6,719 nucleotides of DNA from Deltaproteobacteria bacterium. Lineage in GTDB: Bacteria > Desulfobacterota > Syntrophia > Syntrophales > UBA2210. The notes under the pieces were generated by a model that saw only the letters and a list, made by a program, of their open reading frames with translations, did not search any database and was not told the origin of the DNA. The translations under genes were made by a program, and so were the position numbers. Location: NCBI GenBank assembly GCA_011056825.1, contig DSBH01000291.1, forward strand, positions 1-6,719, in the 5' to 3' direction. Positions 1 to 4,932 of the stretch are shown here, one piece after another. Position 1 is the stretch's first letter; each line of letters begins with the position of its first letter.

Positions 1-238
1 GGGTAAGCTTGTCGGCGCGGGGCATGCGCTTGATTCTGCGCTCAAGTCTCAAGGCGGCGGAGCGGCCACCCGCCTCGCGGGAAAAGACGAGCCGCAGCGG
101 CCCCCGTCCTTTCAGGTAACGCGCGGCCCGGGGGCCTCCGCGGACGTGCTCGACAAAGCGGCGTGCCGGGTCCGTACTGATACCCGTGTAGAGACTCCCG
201 TCGCCGCATCTGATAATGTAGATATGCCATGTATCCAT
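1..238 (-). CDS. GIY-YIG domain protein, UPF0213/YhbQ type, C-terminus cut by window edge
   Basis: The visible 79 residues form a minimal GIY-YIG domain. They contain HIYII at 5-9 (the GIY position), LYTGIS at 16-21 (the YIG position), the conserved Arg at 26-27 with F28 and H31, and a late helix with E66 (LERRIK), the usual metal-binding Glu. Stand-alone proteins of this type are about 80-100 residues, so only a short tail is missing past the left edge. The family is related to the UvrC and homing-endonuclease nuclease domains. The cellular role of UPF0213 members is poorly defined, although DNA-structure cleavage has been reported for E. coli YhbQ. The ATG at 238 is preferred because AGGA lies 8 bases upstream. 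An in-frame ATG 27 bases earlier lacks a ribosome site. The gene diverges from the peptidase-like gene at 483. Family call is confident, biological role is not. Confidence 0.85.
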   Translation of the reverse strand, partial: MDTWHIYIIRCGDGSLYTGISTDPARRFVEHVRGGPRAARYLKGRGPLRLVFSREAGGRSAALRLERRIKRMPRADKLT

Positions 239-398
239 CGAAGCCGTCCTGATGCTATTGTACATCGGCGGAACGGTGATATCATCGTAAAAATAAAAAA
301 TCCCACTCCCTTTCATCCCATCCTGCCAGGTGAGAGTAATATGACTTTTCACGCAAACCATAACTGACAATTCATACAAAAAGGAAAAAGGGACGCTG

Positions 399-427
399 TT
401 GTCTTTTCAGGGTGATTGTTTTACAAA
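399..427 (+). promoter_or_regulatory. Weak sigma-70-like promoter candidate for the HExxH protein gene
   Basis: TTGTCT at 399-404 (4 of 6 to the -35 consensus) is followed by a 17-base spacer and TACAAA at 422-427 (4 of 6 to the -10 consensus). Transcription would start near 434 and leave a leader of about 50 bases before the ATG at 483. The spacing is ideal but both boxes are imperfect, so this is tentative. Confidence 0.3.
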
Positions 428-434
428 AAATAAC

Positions 435-460
435 CGGTCGGCCTCTGATGCAACCGGCCG
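435..460 (+). other. Leader hairpin ahead of the HExxH protein gene
   Basis: CGGTCGG at 435-441 pairs with CCGGCCG at 454-460, giving a 7-bp stem with one U-G wobble around a 12-base loop. It sits between the candidate start of transcription and the ribosome site (AAGGA, about 470-474). It is not followed by a U-run, so it is not an intrinsic terminator. It could be a stabilising leader structure or chance. Confidence 0.3.
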
Positions 461-482
461 CACTGAACAAGGATTATTCCGA

Positions 483-1406
483 ATGAAACGGTCGCTTGTT
501 GTTACGGGACTTTCCGTCACGATCTTCTGCTTTTTTCTGTTCTCCGGACCCTCCGCGGCCCGCGAGATGAACGTTCTCGAGACGTCCACGGTAACGGTCC
601 TCTTCGACGACCGGCTGGAATCCGCCGCCCGGCAGGCGGCGGCGCTTTACCCGGAACTGGTCCGCGAGCTGGAGGAAAGCATCGGCTGGCGACTGCAGGA
701 ACCCTGCACGGTGGCGCTCATCAACGACAGAACCGCCTTCCGCTCGATGGCGGGTATGGATTACGTCGCGGCCGTCGCCGTTCCGTCGCGGCGCCTGGTC
801 GTGGTAGATTACACACGAGCGGCGGTCCGCCCTTTTTCATTCAGAACAATCCTGAAACACGAACTCTGTCATCTCCTGCTTCACGGGCATATCGACAGCG
901 AACGCCTTCCTCGGTGGCTCGACAAGGGCATTGCTCAATGGACCAGCGACGGAATGGCTGAAATCGCGATGAAGCGGGACAGGTTTCTCGTTCCGCGGGC
1001 GGCCGTGACGGGAAACATAATTCCACTTCGCCGGCTTGACCGGGGATTCCCGCGGACCGAGAAGGGAGCTCTCCTAGCCTACGAAATGAGTAAAAATATT
1101 ATCGATTATATAATCAGGGAATACGGCCCGGAGACACCGGCTGAAATCCTGGAGAACCTGCGGCGGGGAAACGACATCGACGAGGCCCTGCAAACAGTTA
1201 TCCTCGTCCCGCTGGACGAACTGGAACGTCGCTGGCACGCTGACCTTCGCGGCGGCGGTTCCTGGATTTCCTTCTGGGCTTATCATCTGTACGAAATACT
1301 CTTCGTCGCGGCAGCCCTGCTTTCGGCCGCGGCGTTCCTGCGATACCTGAAGCGCAGGAGGGATTACTCGCGGTTCGACGACGGCGACGATGGAACAGAT
1401 TATTAA
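483..1406 (+). CDS. Secreted, C-terminally anchored MA-type (gluzincin-like) metallopeptidase-like protein
   Basis: This 307-residue protein starts with a signal peptide (MKR, hydrophobic core 5-20, likely cleavage after SAA near 26). A globular part carries H126-E-L-C-H130, the HExxH zinc motif, then LPRWLDKG (142-149) in the place where MA-clan peptidases of this kind have P-x-WL-x-EG. One hydrophobic helix (about 262-286) is followed by the basic stretch KRRR (290-293) and an acidic tail. The expected topology is an exported domain anchored to the inner membrane with a short cytoplasmic tail. The ATG at 483 is chosen because AAGGA lies about 9 bases upstream and the signal peptide begins there. 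A TTG at 399 would put 28 polar residues before it. The third zinc ligand, normally the Glu of WL-x-EG, is Lys148 here (codon AAG 924-926), so peptidase activity is uncertain. Substrate is unknown. The gene is monocistronic and convergent with the flavoprotein gene. Confidence 0.8.
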   Translation: MKRSLVVTGLSVTIFCFFLFSGPSAAREMNVLETSTVTVLFDDRLESAARQAAALYPELVRELEESIGWRLQEPCTVALINDRTAFRSMAGMDYVAAVAVPSRRLVVVDYTRAAVRPFSFRTILKHELCHLLLHGHIDSERLPRWLDKGIAQWTSDGMAEIAMKRDRFLVPRAAVTGNIIPLRRLDRGFPRTEKGALLAYEMSKNIIDYIIREYGPETPAEILENLRRGNDIDEALQTVILVPLDELERRWHADLRGGGSWISFWAYHLYEILFVAAALLSAAAFLRYLKRRRDYSRFDDGDDGTDY

Positions 1407-1446
1407 GGGGACACAAGACCTTTCCCGATCGACCGACCGCACCGAC

Positions 1447-1470
1447 AAAAAAACCGGAGCCCGCCCCGGT
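1447..1470 (-). terminator. Intrinsic terminator of the FAD oxidoreductase gene
   Basis: Read on the minus strand, ACCGGGG pairs with CTCCGGT (7 bp, one G-U wobble) around the loop CGGG, followed at once by six or seven T. It lies about 48 bases past the flavoprotein stop codon. On the plus strand the A-run precedes the hairpin, so it would not act as an intrinsic terminator for the converging HExxH protein gene. Confidence 0.75.
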
Positions 1471-1517
1471 CCATCTTCAGCGGCTCATCGAGTGATTCAG
1501 GGTCACCGCCGTCCGGT

Positions 1518-2855
1518 TCAGGAAAAATACTTCGCCACGATTCCTCGGGCGGCGATTATTCCCGATATGGCCGCGCCCACGATGCCGCGGCTCTTGCCGG
1601 TCCCGTCGCCGGCCACGAACAGACCGGGCACGCTGGTTTCCAGGTCTGAACCGGTCGGAAAATGGGTGTCGAAAAATTTTATTTCCGGCGCATACATCAG
1701 CGTCGACGGATGGAGAATCCCCGGGACTATTTTATCCAGTTTTTTTAATGATTCCCATAAATTGTCTATAATACGGGCCGGCATTCCGAGGGTGATATCG
1801 CCGGGAACAGCTTTGCATGTGGACCGGCAGAAATCAAAATGGCGGATTCTGCTCTCAAACGTGGCGGGAGAGCTTCTTCGTCCTTCGCGAAAATCGCCCA
1901 CCCGCTGTACGATGGGCGAACCGCCCCCGAGAAGATGAAACTGCCGCGCGATCATCTGCCCGAATTCGGTGGTGTCCGAAAGGGGTTCCGTGAGCGCCAC
2001 CGTGTTGATGAGCGCGAAATTCGTGTTGTCCGTTTTTCTTCGTCCCAGGGCGTCTCCGTTAACCAGCTTGAAGGCGCCGTAGTTTTCCAACCGGACCCTC
2101 CCGCCGGGATTGGTGCAAAATGTCCGCACCTTGTCGCGGTGGCGGTCGGTTTTAAAAATAAATTTCGGATCGTACACGCTGTCGGTAATCGAATCGTAGA
2201 GGGTGCGATTGAGTTCCAGTCGAATGCCAACGTCGATGGGACCGAAGTTGTTCTCCGCGCCGAGTTTCCGGGCCGCGTCCCGGAACCAGTAAGCACCGCT
2301 TCGGCCGGGCGCGGCGAGAACGACCCGGGCACAACAGGTCAGGCGGCGCCCCCGGTGGTCGCACAACAGCGTGAATTCCCCGGAGGATTCCTTTCGCAGC
2401 GATGATACTTCCGTTTTCAGCAAAAACGAGGTGTTCTTCAGAAATCCCCTGAGATAGTCAACGGCCGCCTTGCCTCGGTCCGTTCCCCAGTGCCACTGCT
2501 CCGGCGCTATGAACTGAACGCCGTGCTCGGCGGCGATTCGACGAATCACGTCGATGGTTTCGTTCCCCTCCGGAACGGTAACCTGTCGCATGTGGGGGAA
2601 CCCCTCCAGGTCCTTCTTTATTTCATTCATGAGACGGGTCGTCTCCTCCGAGCCGATTTTCAATTCGGCCGGATCGATGCCCACGCGGGGATCAAAATTC
2701 AGCTTACCGTCATTGAGCAAACCGCCCGCCGGGTAGCTGTTCCTGTCGGCAACGGCGATGCTCCGGACGCCCCTGCGTTCAAGCCGCATGGCGGCGAACA
2801 GCGCCGCGGGACCTGATCCTATGATAAAAACGTCGTACCGTTCTTTTTCTTCCAT
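1518..2855 (-). CDS. NAD(P)/FAD-dependent oxidoreductase, COG2509-like
   Basis: This 445-residue flavoprotein opens with a beta strand and the dinucleotide-binding motif G13-S-G15-P-A-A18. It ends with GLFVAGDGTGKSRGIVGAA (411-429), the second FAD-contacting motif of two-dinucleotide-binding-domain enzymes, in which D417 would contact the FAD. The central part carries APGRSG (182-187) and a C343-x3-C347 pair before VPGDITLGMPAR. The architecture and length fit the uncharacterised FAD-dependent dehydrogenases of COG2509, whose electron donor and substrate are not established. The protein is probably cytoplasmic, with no signal peptide or membrane helix. ATG at 2855 is preferred because AGGGGA lies 8 bases upstream. 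GTG at 2861 would sit too close to it. A promoter-like site and a terminator suggest a single-gene unit. The CxxxC pair could be redox-active or structural, and nothing in the neighbourhood points to the substrate. Confidence 0.85.
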   Translation of the reverse strand: MEEKERYDVFIIGSGPAALFAAMRLERRGVRSIAVADRNSYPAGGLLNDGKLNFDPRVGIDPAELKIGSEETTRLMNEIKKDLEGFPHMRQVTVPEGNETIDVIRRIAAEHGVQFIAPEQWHWGTDRGKAAVDYLRGFLKNTSFLLKTEVSSLRKESSGEFTLLCDHRGRRLTCCARVVLAAPGRSGAYWFRDAARKLGAENNFGPIDVGIRLELNRTLYDSITDSVYDPKFIFKTDRHRDKVRTFCTNPGGRVRLENYGAFKLVNGDALGRRKTDNTNFALINTVALTEPLSDTTEFGQMIARQFHLLGGGSPIVQRVGDFREGRRSSPATFESRIRHFDFCRSTCKAVPGDITLGMPARIIDNLWESLKKLDKIVPGILHPSTLMYAPEIKFFDTHFPTGSDLETSVPGLFVAGDGTGKSRGIVGAAISGIIAARGIVAKYFS

Positions 2856-2938
2856 AACCACGATCCCCTAACGCCTGATCATTCAGTCGCGGAAAATCCT
2901 TCACGAACAGTCGCAGATCGTCACCAGCCGATGAATTA

Positions 2939-2967
2939 TTTGTACTCCCGACCACCCGCTTTTTCAA
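2939..2967 (-). promoter_or_regulatory. Sigma-70-like promoter candidate for the FAD oxidoreductase gene
   Basis: On the minus strand TTGAAA (2967-2962, 5 of 6) is followed by a 17-base spacer and TACAAA (2944-2939, 4 of 6). Transcription would begin near 2932, giving a leader of about 77 bases before the ATG at 2855. It lies downstream of the hairpin that follows radC, which supports independent transcription of the flavoprotein. Confidence 0.4.
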
Positions 2968-2990
2968 TCTCTATCGCCCTGGAGGTTCGC

Positions 2991-3017
2991 CGGCTCGGCG
3001 ACCCGGTCGCCGGGCCG
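2991..3017 (-). other. Strong GC-rich hairpin just after the radC stop codon, without a U-tract
   Basis: CGGCTCGGCGAC (2991-3002) pairs with GTCGCCGGGCCG (3006-3017) around a three-base loop. The stem is 12 positions long, and the single irregular pair is a wobble on the plus strand and an A-C mismatch on the minus strand. It begins 9 bases past the radC stop. No T-run follows on either strand, so it is not a classical intrinsic terminator. It may protect the 3' end of the radC transcript, assist Rho-dependent termination, or be a lone repeat element. Confidence 0.5.
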
Positions 3018-3026
3018 CTCAGGTTG

Positions 3027-3761
3027 CTACACGTTTCGTTTCGCCTCGGCGACGTAGGTTCCGATCAATCCTTCATCGGCGAAGCTGAAAAACCGGTTGT
3101 TCCCGATGATGATGTGATCAAAACAGGTCACGCCCGTCGCGAAAGCGGCAATGACAAGATTCCGCGTGAATGCCTTGTCCTGGTCGCTGGGCCTGATCGA
3201 CCCGGAAGGATGATTGTGGGCGACGATGATCGACGGAGCGTTTTTTCGCAGGGTCTGCTGCAGAATCTCCCTCACGTGCGGATTCGCCTGATCCACCGTG
3301 CCGTGATCGACGTTGATAATGTCGGTGATGACGTTTTTTCGGTCCAGCAGAAGCAACACGAACCGTTCCTTTTTCAGGTCGCGCATGATCGGCATGAGAC
3401 GGTTCGCCACGTCGGATGAATGACGCACGGGCTCATCGTCGGATTTCTCCTCACTCAGCATGCGGCGTCCCAGTTCAACGGCCGCCTTGATCTGGGCGAT
3501 CTTGGCGTCTTTCAGCCCCGGCACTTCCCTGAACTCGGCGATATCGACACCGCTCATGGCGCGCAGGGACTTAAAGCGGTGAAGCAGCTCGCGGCCGATG
3601 TCGACAGCGCTCCTGCCCCGCGTTCCCGTTCGAATGATAATGGCGACCAGCTCCGCGTTGCTCAGGGCATGCTCGCCGTGCCGGAGCAGTTTTTCCCGCG
3701 GGCGGTCGTCTTCCGCCCATTCGCGGATAGAAAGCGACGGTCCCTTTTCCGATTCACTCAT
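3027..3761 (-). CDS. radC: RadC family protein (UPF0758, JAB/MPN domain)
   Basis: This 244-residue protein has full family length. The N-terminal part holds the family signature DDRPREKLL (18-26) and a helix-hairpin-helix-like segment, FREVPGLKDAKIAQI (77-91). The C-terminal JAB/MPN domain has the complete metal motif: E132, H182-x-H184-PSG, S192 and D195. JAB domains with this motif bind zinc and usually act as isopeptidases. The original link of RadC to radiation repair in E. coli was later attributed to recG, and the true function remains unknown. ATG at 3761 is chosen because a near-perfect ribosome site, GGAGGTG (3774-3768), lies about 7-8 bases upstream, and family members typically begin shortly before this motif. 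An upstream in-frame start at 3809 would add 16 residues with no comparable site. It appears to be transcribed on its own, between the DUF1330 terminator and the hairpin at 2991-3017. Confidence 0.95.
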   Translation of the reverse strand: MSESEKGPSLSIREWAEDDRPREKLLRHGEHALSNAELVAIIIRTGTRGRSAVDIGRELLHRFKSLRAMSGVDIAEFREVPGLKDAKIAQIKAAVELGRRMLSEEKSDDEPVRHSSDVANRLMPIMRDLKKERFVLLLLDRKNVITDIINVDHGTVDQANPHVREILQQTLRKNAPSIIVAHNHPSGSIRPSDQDKAFTRNLVIAAFATGVTCFDHIIIGNNRFFSFADEGLIGTYVAEAKRNV

Positions 3762-3893
3762 GTCGTTCACCTCCGTGCGGACCGGTGTCACGGCGTTGCG
3801 CCTTTCCATTGGGGCAAAATCGGAACAGGGAAATGTTTGAAGTGGCGATTATGATTATGAAGGCGGGGGCAATCGTCGGACGCCTATATTTTT

Positions 3894-3922
3894 TTACTAT
3901 CTTCGCGGCGTGACAATGTCAA
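3894..3922 (-). promoter_or_regulatory. Promoter candidate for radC with overlapping palindrome
   Basis: A perfect -35 box, TTGACA (3922-3917), is followed by a 17-base spacer and a weak -10, TAGTAA (3899-3894, 3 of 6), in an A/T-rich stretch. Transcription would begin near 3887, about 125 bases before radC. The -35 overlaps the palindrome TGACAATGTCA (3911-3921), which could be an operator. It lies just beyond the DUF1330 terminator, as expected for a new transcription unit. Confidence 0.35.
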
Positions 3923-3924
3923 GC

Positions 3925-3967
3925 AGGAGAAACACGGGCGCAGGGATCGCTCGACCCCGCGTCCGTG
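3925..3967 (-). terminator. Likely intrinsic terminator of the DUF1330 gene
   Basis: On the minus strand CACGGACGCGGGG pairs with CCCTGCGCCCGTG (13 positions with one mismatch and one G-U wobble) around a 9-base loop, followed by TTTCT. The hairpin starts about 48 bases after the DUF1330 stop. The stem is strong but the U-tract is short, so termination may be partial. Confidence 0.55.
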
Positions 3968-4015
3968 CCCTGTTTAAAGAATCGCCCGTTTACACGTGCG
4001 GCTGCTGAAGAGGAA

Positions 4016-4402
4016 TTATTCTGTGTCAGAGAGAAACTGCCGATAGTGTATCTCGTCGGTCGCGTAGAGTACCGCGTCTTCAACGGCATCTTCCCGATAT
4101 TTATGGACTTCAAGGTAATCCGGGTCGTTTGCCATTTTCAGGAAGGCCTTCCGCGACGGATATTTCACAAGCATCACCAGGTCCCATCGTGTGTCGCCGT
4201 TGAGCAATTCATTCGCCTTGCCCAGGTAAATCATCTTGCCTCCCACGGCGGCCACGTGTTTATTCGCCCCTTCCATGTACCGGGCATACGAATCCGCCCC
4301 GCCCTTCCTGAATCTCAGCAAATTCAGCATGACAAAGGGTTCGTCGTTCTTGCTTTCCGCCAGTTTTCTGAATTCCTCTTCATTCGACCGTACACCACCC
4401 AT
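4016..4402 (-). CDS. DUF1330 family protein (dimeric alpha-beta barrel fold)
   Basis: This 128-residue protein shows the DUF1330 pattern. FVMLNLLRFR (23-32) is the first strand, followed by a Tyr-rich helix (SYARYM, 38-43), GGKMIYLG (54-61), WDLVMLVKYPS (73-83), a helix with FLKMANDPDY (87-96), and a final segment with YREDAVEDAVLYAT (102-115). The fold resembles ferredoxin-like dimeric alpha-beta barrels such as EthD and monooxygenase-accessory proteins. No specific reaction is established for the family. No signal peptide or membrane segment is present, so it is presumably cytoplasmic. ATG at 4402 is preferred because AAGGAG lies about 9 bases upstream. A TTG at 4426 would place that ribosome site inside the coding region. 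It lies 129 bases downstream of the small membrane-protein gene and might share its transcript, since no clear promoter is visible between them. Confidence 0.85.
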   Translation of the reverse strand: MGGVRSNEEEFRKLAESKNDEPFVMLNLLRFRKGGADSYARYMEGANKHVAAVGGKMIYLGKANELLNGDTRWDLVMLVKYPSRKAFLKMANDPDYLEVHKYREDAVEDAVLYATDEIHYRQFLSDTE

Positions 4403-4432
4403 TAATACGTTCTCCTTTCTCTTCAATTGATT

Positions 4433-4452
4433 GGCCCGAATTCCACCGGGCC
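4433..4452. other. Small perfect inverted repeat upstream of the DUF1330 gene
   Basis: GGCCCG (4433-4438) and CGGGCC (4447-4452) form a perfect 6-bp inverted repeat with an 8-base loop, about 30 bases before the DUF1330 start. There is no T-run on either strand. It could be a weak leader structure or a protein-binding site. Confidence 0.25.
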
Positions 4453-4531
4453 TTCGAAATCTTCATGTCCCGCATGATCGGCCGTTCCCACGATCGGCGA
4501 TACAGACGCCGCGCCGCCGGCACAACCGGCT

Positions 4532-4765
4532 CTACTGAAAAGAGATCGCCAGCAGAACCGTGATAAAGAGCAGAACGGCCAGCACGAGCTGCCGCCTGAA
4601 GTGCCTGATCCACGCATCGCGGTCATCGATGTATTTCGCGTTGATACCCGTGATGGTAAACACCAGGGGATGATTGTCCCTGGTTCGGCGATGCGACTCG
4701 TACACGGCATCACCGTAAAACCAGAGCAGCACCGCGGCCGCGAGAACAATTACTATCAGTATCAT
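4532..4765 (-). CDS. Small two-helix membrane protein, unrecognised
   Basis: I do not recognise this 77-residue protein. It has a hydrophobic N-terminal helix directly after the initiator (about residues 2-17, MILIVIVLAAAVLLWF). A polar middle of about 40 residues is rich in Arg, Asp and His (YESHRRTRDNHPL, DDRDAWIRHFRRQ). A second hydrophobic helix (about 60-76) runs to the end. Both termini would lie on the same side of the membrane, with the charged loop on the other. Alternatively the first helix could be an uncleaved signal anchor. ATG at 4765 is chosen because AGGT lies about 9-10 bases upstream and the hydrophobic helix begins there. The open frame runs 41 codons further up without a better start. 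It diverges from the abfD-like gene across 167 bases. A two-helix regulatory or accessory membrane peptide is a guess. Confidence 0.6.
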   Translation of the reverse strand: MILIVIVLAAAVLLWFYGDAVYESHRRTRDNHPLVFTITGINAKYIDDRDAWIRHFRRQLVLAVLLFITVLLAISFQ

Positions 4766-4822
4766 ACGATCTTTACCTGTAACCGAATATTCTTCAGGAT
4801 TCACAAATTTTTCGAAATCATG

Positions 4823-4851
4823 TTGACGAACGGCTCGTACTTTACTACATT
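4823..4851 (+). promoter_or_regulatory. Sigma-70-like promoter candidate for the abfD-like gene
   Basis: TTGACG (4823-4828, 5 of 6) is followed by a 17-base spacer and TACATT (4846-4851, 4 of 6). Transcription would begin near 4858 and leave a leader of about 75 bases. The abfD-like gene's ribosome site AAGGGAG (4918-4924) lies 8 bases before its ATG. This is the best promoter match in the intergenic region shared with the divergent membrane-protein gene. Confidence 0.45.
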
Positions 4852-4932
4852 CCACTCCCGAAAGGAAAGACAGACTCCGAAAAAACACCGGCCACCTGGA
4901 AATAAACTAATAAATAAAAGGGAGCATGCGTC

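Noticed and set aside
399..482. TTG start at 399 extending the HExxH protein by 28 residues
   Set aside because: An AAGGAAAAAGGG stretch does precede it, but the extension is polar and would bury the signal peptide, while the ATG at 483 has its own ribosome site and begins the signal peptide.
1390..1938. Plus-strand open frame of 182 codons bridging the end of the HExxH gene and the flavoprotein gene
   Set aside because: It runs across a minus-strand terminator and the 3' part of the flavoprotein gene, is of low-complexity Arg/Pro/Ser composition, and has no domain.
1839..2405. Plus-strand open frame of 188 codons antisense to the flavoprotein gene
   Set aside because: The opposite strand carries clear FAD-binding motifs. 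The plus-strand product has no recognisable features.
2779..2967. Minus-strand open frame of 62 codons across the flavoprotein start
   Set aside because: It begins with TTG, overlaps the flavoprotein's N-terminus in another frame, and covers the candidate promoter. No domain is visible.
3420..3854. Plus-strand open frame of 144 codons over the radC start region
   Set aside because: It is antisense to radC, whose family motifs are intact, and shows no domain of its own.
3965..4405. Plus-strand open frame of 146 codons over the DUF1330 gene
   Set aside because: It is antisense to a gene with a recognisable family pattern and a good ribosome site. The product looks like a reverse-strand shadow.
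4433..4452. Inverted repeat considered as a terminator for the small membrane-protein gene
   Set aside because: The stem is only 6 bp and no T-run follows on the minus strand.
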